This document shows, piece after piece, positions 1-8,999 of a stretch of 47,157 nucleotides of DNA. Every line of letters begins with the position of its first letter. Positions within the stretch are counted from its first letter, which is position 1. The notes under the pieces are model-generated. The model searched no databases. It was not told the DNA's origin and saw only the letters and a list, made by a program, of their open reading frames with translations. The position numbers were made by a program, and so were the translations under genes. Source of the stretch: Gnetum montanum (taxonomy: Eukaryota; Streptophyta; Gnetopsida; Gnetales; Gnetaceae); NCBI GenBank assembly GCA_015680685.1, contig MNCI01022748.1, forward strand, positions 109,960 through 157,116. The letters are read 5' to 3'.

Positions 1-222
1 GAACTAAAACGGATAACTTTAATTATCCAAGTGTCTAAGCCAAGATATACCAGAAGACAACAAGAGTAGGTAGGTGGGAAGTGGCAAGATTGTGGTAAGA
101 TTGCTTCGTGGAAGTCACAGGCACAGGCATGATAGATTCCGCTTGGGTTCCATTCTATATTTGATTCCATTGTAGGAACTTTCCTGGTACTTGCTAATTG
201 CGTGTCAGGGAAGACAGTAGCC

Positions 223-229
223 TATAAAT
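223..229 (+). promoter_or_regulatory. Candidate TATA box of the TNL gene
   Basis: TATAAAT lies in the context GCCTATAAATCGC, about 200 bases before the first plausible ATG (432) of the resistance gene and on its strand. That gives a short 5' leader of roughly 180 bases. This is a positional guess; a second weaker TATATT lies near 157. Confidence 0.35.
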
Positions 230-474
230 CGCACAATTCCAGTGTCGAAGCCCAAGCATTTTATCTCCGTTCTTCTGGTAAATTCCGTATGCACATATGC
301 CTCTCTGGTTCTCTGTCTGCAAGTAAGTGGCCTAGTTTTTGTTTTGCTGTTTTGAGTAATTAGGCATTGTTTGCTACGTAGAGTACCAAGAGTCTGGAGA
401 AGATGCAATTTGCAGTTTTGCTGCAATAATAATGACTTTCTCCGATTACAATCCTTTGGAACGGAGCGTGTCGT

Positions 475-924
475 TTGAAAGAAAGATATTACGATGTGTT
501 TTTGAGCTTCAGAGGCGAGGACACGAGGAAAAACATTGTGGATCACTTGAATGCTTCTCTGCAAAACGCATCCCTCAATGTTTTTCTTGACAGCGTGAGC
601 CTGCACAAGGGAGAGGAGATAAGCAGCACCATATTGAAGGCAATTGAACAGAGTTCAATTTGCATACCCATATTTTCCAAAAATTATGCTCAATCTCACT
701 GATGTTTGGAGGAGCTTAATCATATGCTCAAATGTACTTGTCTTGTTATCCCTCTCTTCTTTTATGTTTGAGCCTACGGATGTGAGGCATCCAGAAAAGG
801 GAGTTTTTAGGGAAGCTTTGGCACAGAAGAGGAGCAGATACGGCGATGATAGAGTCCAAGAATGGATGCGGGCTCTATCCAAAGCTGCATCTTTTTCTGG
901 CTGGTCTATGACTGACACCTTGGG
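475..924 (+). pseudogene. TNL exon 1: TIR domain
   Basis: The frame opens with the TIR box 1 motif DVFLSFRGEDTR and continues through the BB-loop area to IFSKNYAQSH, where TGA replaces the expected Trp codon. The same frame resumes with CLEELNHMLKC, so the Glu that is catalytic in TIR NADases is still encoded, downstream of the stop. A one-base T insertion near 768 shifts the frame; it then reads EPTDVRHPEKGVF and on to the exon end (923-924, phase 2, followed by GTGAGT). An in-frame stop lies at 433-435 with no ATG after it, while ATG 432 is one frame off. A small indel near the start therefore probably disconnected the start codon. Confidence 0.9.
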
Positions 925-1449
925 GTGAGTAACTCTGCTTAATTATCTTCTTATCTCTTCCTTCTTCTCATTTCCTTTTTGTTGCAGGATATTCTTATCC
1001 ATTTTTATTACTGGACAGACAAATATATGCCACAACTCTCCTCTCCCATCCAGTTTTGCAGAATAATGAAATGGAATTTGAAACTTAAATTTTTTGCTTA
1101 GACCCAAATCTATTGCATGGGTTTGAGAATTCTTTTCATGGAATGTTTTTTTTCTTCTAAATTATAACTCAGTATTATCCAGTAGAATCTAACATGTAAT
1201 CTGGAGTTACAAATAGTAAAAGGATCTTAGTTGCTGGAGTTTACAAAATTTCTAAAACAAATTATTGGTTGGGTGATCAAGAAATTCTAAGTTATCATCC
1301 TAGCCTGGTCATAACAAAATGAGATCAGCTACATGCATTCTTTTTCACCATTCGCTCTATAAAGAGATAAATCTTTGTTTATTTGCAATTTGTTCAAATT
1401 ATCTTTTTTTTTTCTGTATGTCTTTTTTATCTTTTTTTTTGGGTGGGTT

Positions 1450-2215
1450 TTCTGTAACAGTGGCAACCTTTTTTTATAGGCTCATTGTCTGATCATTTTT
1501 ACATATGTCCAAACTATCTAAGCTGCCATTTTTGTAACTTATCTAAAATAGAAGCCACTCCAAGTCTTCCTCTAATGGTTGTATAATGCACTTTATCTCT
1601 TTTGGTAATATTCAACATCCATTTAAGCATTTGCATTTTTACCACACTGATTTGTTGTTCATGTCCCTTTTGTATTGTATTCAACACCATACAAGATAGC
1701 AGGCCTAATTGCTATTTTGTAAAATTTTCTCTTCAGTTTCATTGGTATTTTTTTTATCACATAGAACACCACAAGCCTATCTCCATTTTGATCATCTTGC
1801 TTCAATTTAATTTCATATATCTTTATCAATTTCACGATTTGTTTGGATTTGTTTGGATGATTGATGCTAGGTAGTGAAATTGCTTGTAGTGAAGGACTTT
1901 TTGGTTTTGAATTTCCACTTCTATTTCACCATTGTTTATGCTGTTATTAAAATTGCATTCTATATATTTTGTCTCACTCTTGCTACTTGGTAAACTTTTT
2001 GATTCTAGAGTATGTCTTTACTTCTCCATTAGGAGCAATATTCTCTTGAGCTTCATCCACCAATACAATATCATTTGCAAATAATATACACCAATGAATT
2101 TTATCTTATATTTCTTTTGTTAATTCATTCATAATAATGACAAATAAGTATGGGCAAAGGATAAACCCTTTATGTAGACCTATTGTGATTAGAAAATCAG
2201 ATGTGTGATTAGAAA
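1450..2215 (-). mobile_element. LINE (RTE-like) reverse transcriptase relic, antisense in intron 1
   Basis: Reading the minus strand in shifting frames gives the C-terminal half of a plant non-LTR reverse transcriptase. The pieces are a GL-QGS-type segment degraded to GLSFAHTYLSLL, then ANDIVLVDEAQENIAPNG (the ADD catalytic box with D changed to N, at 2078-2026), then the LESK-KTEY-EC type segment. Next come MKLKRKFYKIAIRPAILYG (about 1765-1690), MLKWMLNITKRDKVHY (about 1640-1590), and GVASILDKLQKWQLR with a following FGHM. This series is typical of RTE-type LINE RTs in plants. Many frameshifts make it inactive. No poly-A tail or 5' end was located. Confidence 0.75.
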
Positions 2216-2223
2216 ATCAGATG
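2184..2223 (+). repeat. 20-bp tandem duplication
   Basis: TGTGATTAGAAAATCAGA plus two bases occurs twice head to tail, identical in both units. It lies at the edge of the LINE relic inside intron 1. Confidence 0.8.
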
Positions 2224-3848
2224 TTCCTATAAGAAGAAACCAACTTTAAGGCCTTCCCTAATAAGCTGAAGCATGAAGGGCATCTCTAGTTTTTATTTTT
2301 TATTTTAACTAGAAAAAGAAATTTTCAAACTATAATGATTTGATAGGTCCAAGAGGCTCTTAGTAGATAAAAGTAAAAATTCAGTTTCTGTTTCAGGATA
2401 TATTCATAATTCCTTGTTGATTCCAAAATTCTGTAAATACATTATTTTCCTTTCACCTTCAATACAGTAAGTCTTCCTGTGAACTTTTCTGCATGCCTCT
2501 CTCTCATGTGCAAAAATGGAGTTTGTAGATTGTCAGTTTTTTTTGTCTAACAACGATCCTAATAGCCAATCTAAGATTTAAGAATCCACAAGTAGTTACC
2601 ATAGTTGCATAGCCAAAGCTTCCAAGTACCAAACCCATCTTACAAGAACACAACCACTTCTCTTTCTTATTAGTAAAAAGTTCAAGGCACACATTATTTA
2701 ATTCTTCAAAAAGGCCTGGTTGCCCAAGTATAAGCAAGACTATTAGCTTAGTCTTCATCAAGTCATTCGTACATTCATTGTACATTCATTAGGCTTTATA
2801 GATACAATGGATGCATATATATTGAAATGATGCTGCATCTGTTTACTCTGCACCCTGAACCATTGTCCCTGCCATCCTCATTCACTACTGACTAACCATA
2901 TCGTGTGTATATATGTAATATTATTATTATTTGACTGGGAACTTAATAAAAACCAAGTACTTGCAACCGACAACCTGCAACTTATTAGGCAAACATACAA
3001 GTAATTGATCTGCAACTTCTTGGGCAAACATGCTACTAATTGAGCTACAAAAAGAATTGGCAATTTGACTAAATTCTTACTGCTGTATGTCTTCATTAAA
3101 TATTTCGACTACGATGCTAGTGAGCTGCACTCCTGCAGTGTATGCATAAGAACATGTACTAAAATGTTAAAAGGTTAATTGCTTGCCGAGAGCACCTCAG
3201 GAATCAAAGCGAATGCTTTTCCTAGCACATTGGGATACTTTCATAAATTAAAAAAGTTTGTTGTTCCCCTTACACAGGCATCGCAAATGCCAGTTAGAAA
3301 AATATTTTCTACAGTTTGGTAGTTCTTTCCTTCATTTTTGACAGATGCATTAACTAATTTTTTTTTTTAAAATAAACATTGCAGATATGAAGCAGTCTTA
3401 GTGAAGTCAGTTGTGCAAGATGTATTAGTAACATTGCAAAATAAGACAGACGACTGCATGCCATACCAATTGTCAGATTGTCCTGCCGAGGAGAGTGCCC
3501 CAGGAGAAATCCCCGTAGGAATCAGAACCGAGCCTCAGAATATTTCAGACTATGTCTTTACAGAAAACCAACAGACAAAGTCTGTGATCAATATGTTAAG
3601 AATAGATTCAGAGGGTGTTAGGATCACAGTGGCAATCTGTGGAATGCCTGGTATTGGGAAAACATTTCTTGCAAAGGCAGTATTGCTCAAAGTTTGATGC
3701 AACTTGCTTTGTCTCCGATGTCCGCAATAAAGCTCAGCATGCAAATGGAATAGCAAAGATGCAAAGACAAATATTGAAAGACCTCACCAAATTCAAGGGA
3801 AAAGTGAATGACGAAGTTCATGGAAGAAGCCTAATGCAAGATCACTTG

Positions 3849-3992
3849 AGATGTATCAAGGCATTTGTGGTTCTTGAATATGTTGACGATCCTATGAGAT
3901 GTATCAAGGCATTTGTGGTTCTTGAATATGTTGACGATCCTATGAGATGTATCAAGGCATTTGTGGTTCTTGAATATGTTGACGATCCTAAA
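3849..3992 (+). repeat. 48-bp tandem triplication of the kinase-2 motif
   Basis: Three consecutive 48-bp units (3849-3896, 3897-3944, 3945-3992) each encode a 16-residue block containing KAFVVLEYVDDP. Units 1 and 2 are identical; unit 3 is identical until the last codon, where ATG is replaced by AAA. The reading frame is kept. The duplicated part is the Walker B region, normally present once per NB-ARC domain. Confidence 0.95.
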
Positions 3993-4352
3993 CATCTGCG
4001 TGCACTGCAAGGAGAATTATTAGGGCCAGGAAGCAGGGTTCTTGTAACAACACTCAATCCTCAACTATTTGAAGGACAAGGGCTGGTGGATTTCATTTAT
4101 GAAATGCCCACGCTAGATAGAGACCAAGCTCTGCAGCACTTTAGCTGGCATGCATTTATGAGAAATAGTCCTCCTAGTCCAGCCTATGAAGAATTATCAC
4201 AAGCATGTGTAGATATTTGCAAAGGCCTTCCTCAGTTGATGGAAGTATTGCGAGCACATTTGTACAACAAAAAGATAAGTGAATGGTATGATACCATTTG
4301 CATTCTGCAAAACACCAACGGCCATGACAAGTATGCAGTTCTCAAGCATTGT

Positions 4353-4448
4353 TATGATGGTCTGAATATTGTGCACAAAAACATATTCTTGGACATGGCT
4401 TATGATGGTCTGAACGTTGTGCACAAAAACATATTCTTGGACATGGCT
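4353..4448 (+). repeat. 48-bp tandem duplication in the NB-ARC C-terminal part
   Basis: Two 48-bp units (4353-4400, 4401-4448) each encode YDGLN-VHKNIFLDMA. They differ at two bases (AATATT versus AACGTT). The unit length equals that of the kinase-2 repeat 400 bases upstream, and the frame is kept. The normal family has this winged-helix segment once. Confidence 0.95.
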
Positions 4449-4700
4449 TGCTTGTTTATAGGAAGGAAGAGGGAAAGTGTGCTTAGCTTTTGGAAGGCTA
4501 ACCATTATGATGCCAATGCAGCTCTAACCCACATGAAAGTGAAATCATTGATAAGCCTTGATGACGATGGTAGGTTTACAATGCATAGTGAGTTAAGAGA
4601 TATGGGTCGGGCCATTTTGGCAGCAGAATCCATGGAAGCTGGAGAGCGAACCAGGATATGGAAGCTTGAGGATGCAGAACAAGTATTACTTCATGGAAAG

Positions 4701-5087
4701 GTACAGCTCACAACCACATTCCATCTATGATAGATTGGGTAATAGCTTTATCAATGATAGATTTGGGATAGATTGAGGGTACTAAGAATGGAGGGGAAAC
4801 TTATTACCAATCCTTGCTAGAGCTTATGTATGACTTTGTGCTGGTCTTTTTGGCAATGCTTAGCAACGGTATTATCCTTACATCTTGGTCCCTTTTACTT
4901 TTTTGTTATTTTGTAATCTACAGGGTATGATACCATATAGCTTTACAGTGAAAACTCATTTTATCAGTACTTGGTTCTCTTTATTCTATTTCGTGTGTAA
5001 TACTCATTCTTTCAATTTCATGTACATGATATGATGTAAATGAAATGATCAGGAACAGATAAAATTAGATGCCTTACATACATTCAG
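4701..5087 (+). other. TNL intron 2
   Basis: The donor is AAG|GTACAG. The best acceptor in phase is CATACATTCAG|CAAGAG at 5087/5088, which continues in frame into QEVRLQTDNFIGMSNLQLL. An alternative acceptor at 5058 would need a different phase. Nothing else is recognised inside. Confidence 0.6.
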
Positions 5088-5330
5088 CAAGAGGTCAGGT
5101 TGCAGACCGATAACTTTATTGGAATGAGTAACTTGCAATTGCTTTGGTTGGATGGGGCTGTCATGGAAGGAGACTTTACAAAAATGCCTCAAGCATTGAA
5201 GTGGCTAAAATGGGAAAACTGCCCATTTAAATGTTTGCCACCTGAACGGAGTATGAAGCACGTAGCCGTGCTGGACCTCAGTTTCAGCAAACAAATTGAA
5301 AGAGTGTTTAACCCTTTATCTCCTCAGAAG
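5088..5330 (+). pseudogene. TNL exon 3: NB-ARC to LRR transition
   Basis: The exon encodes MSNLQLLWLDG, then WLKWENCPFKCLPPE and VAVLDLSFSKQIERVF. These are the NL-linker and first LRR features of TNLs: 'nL.lL.ldg', 'LkWL.W..cPlk.LP' and 'l.vLdLs.S.ie.lw'. It ends at CAGAAG before GTACGT (5331), with a 194-bp intron to exon 4. It has no internal break. Confidence 0.85.
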
Positions 5331-5524
5331 GTACGTTACGTTAAGCATAGTAGAAATTAAAACAAAGTTATTGCACCAATAAGGAGAAAAGCAAATCAAG
5401 CTCATTGAATTAATAAATAGAAAGATGATATGCTGCAAACATAAATGGATTGAGATCAATCCGAGTACTTCAAAATATTACAATGAAAACTAAACTAAAA
5501 TGAAGTTGCCATTTTATTTTGCAG

Positions 5525-6875
5525 AATGGTGAGAATTTGAAGGTGCTAAAGTTGAATGATTGCCCAAGCCTTAAAGTACTTCCGGATTTGGTTAATCATC
5601 CATTCCTTGTTAGGCTTGAGCTTTGTGGATGCACCCAATTAACAGAATTACCGGATTCCATTGGGATCCTAATAGAGCTGAGGCACCTAGATTTGACAAA
5701 CTGCTACAATTTGACCAGTCTGCCAGAAAGTAAATCTTCTCTTGAATGCTTGAAGGGCTTTTTCTATCCAATTTTTGTAAAATTACAAGACTGCCAGATT
5801 CATTTGGAGAGCTTCATGCTCTCAAAAAGATCAGATTTGATTGAACACGTTTGCAGAAACCTTCCAAATTCCCTTAGATGGTTATCTTGTCTGGGTAAGG
5901 TAAATCTGCATGGTTGCATAAAATTGAGAAGTTTGCCACAATGCATCGGTGAGCTTTTATCTCTTGCAAACTTTAGACCTGAATTGTTTTCATAGTCTAA
6001 GGGCAATACCTGGATCACTTTATGAATGCAAAAATTTACGCTACCTAGATATAAGTGAATGCAGATGGATCAATCTAGGTGAAGAATTAGGTGAGCTGGT
6101 AAACTTAGAAAAGCTGATATTTAGTTCTTGTCCCTGTATAAAAAGCTTGCCAGCATCAATAGCAAAACTCCAGAAGCTATGGCATCTAAATGCAAGTGAT
6201 TGCATATCGTTGTTTCAGCTGCCTGAAGAAATAGGAGATCTCATTAACCTAGAAGAACTCCTGCTGAATAGATGCTACAACCTATACAAACTCCCTGAGA
6301 GTATTGGCAATTTAAGTAACATGAAGGTATTAGAGATGGAAGAAAATTACAGTTTAGTAAATCTTCCACGGAGTTTTTGCAAGCTTACTTCTCTGGAACG
6401 CCTGAAGTCTGGTGGCTGTAGCCTTCCAGAGCAGATACAGGATTTTTCCTCCTTGGAGTTTCTGTGCATAACTTCATTCAAGTACCCCTACTCGCCTCAA
6501 AGTTTAAGTAATCTTTCGAAATTGAACAAATTGCACCTTCATCACTGCACAGAGCTTATAGAATTGCCAGCCCTTCCATGTAACCTGACCGAAGTCCGTA
6601 TTGAGGAATGCTTGGGATTGAAGAGGATATCCAAAATGTCGCATATGCACAGATTGAAGCGTCTGCAGATTCAAAATTGTAGAGAGATGGCAGAGTTACC
6701 ATATTTTTCAAGCCTTCAAGCACTACAGGAGCTTTCTATTTCAGGTTGCGGTAACTTCAGACGTTATGCAGGTCTCGAGGGACTGAAGTCATTGAGAAAA
6801 TTGCAAATAACAAACTGTGGATTTCATTTTTCTGGATCTGGGACATCCATTGTGAAACCATGCCAATTGATCAAG
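5525..6875 (+). pseudogene. TNL exon 4: leucine-rich repeats
   Basis: The exon starts after TTTTGCAG (5524). It encodes about 17 LRR units of the plant TNL type (LxxLxLxxCxxLxxLP), for example LKVLKLNDCPSLKVLP, LRHLDLTNCYNLTSLPE and LRYLDISECRWINLGEELG. The frame is lost between about 5730 and 5850 and again near 5960, where QTLDLNCFHSLRAIPG resumes in another frame. After that the frame is clean to the donor-like AAG|GTATATG at 6875/6876. The final residues (CQLIK) suggest that at least one further exon once existed; I cannot find it. Confidence 0.85.
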
Positions 6876-7095
6876 GTATATGTCCTTCTATGCATCATTC
6901 AACATTTCTTACATGGTTATCTACTGAATCTCAGATATAATGAATGTTTGCTAGGGTTAACAATGCTTTTTTTTTTTATGGTGCATATTTAGGAATTAGT
7001 AGAAGTGAGGTATATTGTTAGTTGTTACATCATTGGAGTAGTAAAATTCTAGAAGTAAAGAAACAATGAAACAATAGCTTTTTATATGCATTTAT
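6876..7095 (+). other. Gap between the TNL and the copia relic
   Basis: This stretch is AT-rich with no recognisable coding. It may be the start of a further TNL intron, cut off by the copia insertion. No LTR or target duplication was identified here. Confidence 0.4.
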
Positions 7096-7440
7096 TTCAG
7101 CTGGTTCTTTCAAGTAAGATGTTAGTATTGTGGTAAAACTAGACACCTTAAAAAGGATTGTTGGAATAAATAAAAGAATCAACATAAGGGATTTGATGAA
7201 AATTCCAAAGAAACAAATTTGTTAATTCAAGATTCAAGTATGATTGTTGATGAAGTCCTTATTGTTTGTACTAGTATTCAATATCATTATGACTGGTTAT
7301 TAGATTCTAAAAATTAGAAATTGGAAATTTTTGTTACATCCAGGAAATCACATGAGATTTGTTGGATGACCACAAAGTTTCATCACATTTTCAATGAAAG
7401 TTGAAAACATCATTGATGATGTAATGCCCCAAGGAGATAG
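7096..7440 (+). mobile_element. Ty1/copia relic, part 1: gag zinc knuckle and start of protease
   Basis: The plus strand reads YCGKTRHLKKDCWNK just after a stop in place of a residue. This is a CX2CX4HX4C nucleic-acid-binding knuckle typical of copia Gag. About 50 codons later comes YDWLLDS, the copia protease active-site region (usually WLLDSGAS), followed here by a lysine and a stop instead of Gly-Ala. The frame is peppered with stops. It continues in part 2 after a foreign segment. Confidence 0.8.
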
Positions 7441-8999
7441 GATGAATTTAAAAGAAAATAATCAACAAATTATACTTAATACTATAATTCATTTGAATGT
7501 GAACCAAACATGGGCAAAATAAAAAGATCTGTTCTTCATCATCAATGCTTTGTGTGCACAATCTACAAATATGCTCTCCTTTTGGTAAATTGATCCAACA
7601 ACCTATCTCGACATGGAGATGATGAGAGCTTATTCTTGTTTTAGCAATTTGATTCTTAAATAAATAGAAATAGCTGAGAATAGATGTTTTCGAGTACTAG
7701 ATAACAAACCTCTAACAAAATATAAATAAAAATGCTTCTTTCTTGACATGTTCAACCAAAGTTTAACTAAGACTTTTTCTTTTACAATCTTGCGAAAGAG
7801 CCTTTTGTTGAAAGGAAGATCCTCTATAACAATATTCCATTACTGAAGCCATAATTTTCCTTTATGCAACCATTTGTATTTTTGTGTACCATTCATTATC
7901 TCCTTAGCATAATTGACTTTTTCCAAGTGACTTACATTTTGAGTATAAGCAATAAATTAACAAAGAGCATCAACTACTTCTAGAAGTAAGATACCATAAG
8001 AAGTCTACGTTTTAACTTGAAATTTATATACAATAAGCTATTTTTAAACATGATCTAATTTTCTCCACTTATGTGTAGAAAGAGAAGGTCCCCATGCAAC
8101 ATACTCATATAATAATATGAGTTGGACAATACTACAAAAATATTTTCTTCCAATTTCCCATGCCAAAATTTATTTCTTGTTGCAATTTTTTTTAGAGAAT
8201 ATAGAGCTCACGTGCTACTTGAAGCCCTTTAAACAATAAGGGTATTCCAACTATAATTATTAACAAATTGTTCAGATTGTGAGGAAGGTTTATGAGTTGT
8301 GATTTTCCCTCCCCTTCCCGGATGCTGCCTCAACTTCTACCAATTCCCCTCCCTTTGGAACCTGCTCACAGAAACTACAAAAGTGATAGCCAAATCGGCA
8401 TAACTGAGAATATTTAATGTTTTCTCCTTTTTTTTAACAAAAGGACTTCTTTTATATTTACAAGGAAATAATTTATAAAAGTACATATCATTAGTAATAA
8501 CGGCTATTTCAACGATAACCACCAAACTGTTAACGACAATAATACATAGAATGCTTGTATCTCATTAAAGTAATATTAAGAGACATTATTCTCAGGTTTG
8601 GCGGTTATTCAAAGTTTTAGAGAGGTTAATCAGTCTAATTAATCAGTTTTGAAAAAGCAAAAATAAAATAAAAGTAATCCGACATGAAAAGGAGAAATTG
8701 CATCAATGTACGTTCGGCTGCACTGTGATTCCTGAAGAAAATTTTGATACTCCCTAGGCTGCCGTAAAATTCAGGGAGTGTTTGGCAATAACTAAAACTC
8801 AGCAAAAATCAGTAATTGTTGATTGTTCATTAAAAATAAGGGTTTGAATAAAATTCATGTTGACGCAACCCAAGTCCCCCCAAATTGCAATCCTGCAAAT
8901 TACTCTTTTACCTGCGCTACCATCCCAAACAATTTGTATGGGTTAAAACCTATAGGATTTTTAATTGCTATGTGATTAAAATTTATTCATTACGGCCTT
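7441..8999. other. Unidentified sequence splitting the copia element
   Basis: The copia protease breaks off near 7440 and its C-terminal half resumes near 9000, so this segment of about 1.56 kb looks like a later insertion. It is AT-rich. I found no frame, LTR pair or clear terminal inverted repeat. A GGGAGTGTTTGGCAA string near 8776 resembles some DNA-transposon ends but has no matching partner. Confidence 0.45.

Larger units (their letters stand above)
925..3384 (+). other. TNL intron 1 (2.46 kb)
   Basis: The intron begins GTGAGTAACT and ends with a T-rich stretch then TTGCAG. The phase-2 exon end joins exon 2 to give G-Y-E-A-V-L-V-K, continuous with a TIR to NB-ARC linker. The intron is T-rich on this strand. 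It contains an antisense LINE fragment (about 1450-2215) and a 20-bp tandem duplicate (2184-2223). I see nothing recognisable in 925-1450 or 2225-3384. Confidence 0.75.
3385..4700 (+). pseudogene. TNL exon 2: NB-ARC domain
   Basis: The exon starts after TTGCAG (3384) and ends AAG before GTACAG (4701), phase 0. Order of motifs: linker; P-loop GMPGIGKTFLAK (about 3640-3675); a frameshift near 3685; SKFDATCFVSDVRNK (RNBS-A area); the kinase-2/Walker B segment FVVLEYVDDP repeated three times; GSRVLVTTLN (RNBS-B); CKGLPQLM (GLPL motif, altered); a duplicated NIFLDMA segment; then GRFTMHSELRDMG, where the usual MHD is MHS. In kinase-2 the usual Asp pair is read as Glu-Tyr, which would weaken Mg2+ and ATP handling. 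The exon is recognisable end to end but carries a frameshift. Confidence 0.9.
432..6875 (+). pseudogene. TIR-NB-ARC-LRR (TNL) disease resistance gene, broken
   Basis: TNL proteins are intracellular immune receptors: a TIR NADase domain, a nucleotide-binding NB-ARC switch and leucine-rich repeats that sense pathogen effectors. All three parts are here in order, spread over four exons (about 475-924, 3385-4700, 5088-5330, 5525-6875), each bounded by usable GT/AG sites. Breaks seen: the first ATG (432) is out of frame with the TIR frame; a TGA at 700-702 sits where the family has a conserved Trp; a one-base insertion in the T run at 767-769; a frameshift just after the P-loop near 3685; and two or more frameshifts in the LRR exon near 5730-5850 and 5960. 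No clear terminal exon is seen, and copia sequence starts about 220 bases after the last exon. A pseudogene is the best reading; with so many breaks, sequencing error is unlikely. Confidence 0.9.

Noticed and set aside
205-606. 133-codon minus-strand open frame across the TNL 5' end
   Set aside because: It is a shadow of the TIR exon and leader, with no start context and no recognisable domain.
2504-3096. Minus-strand short frames in TNL intron 1
   Set aside because: No domain, no homology by eye to the LINE or to any exon; treated as intron noise.
8765-8935. Possible MITE or hAT end (CAGGGAGTGTTTGGCAA near 8773)
   Set aside because: No matching inverted end or target duplication was found; the CCCAAAC string near 8925 pairs poorly.
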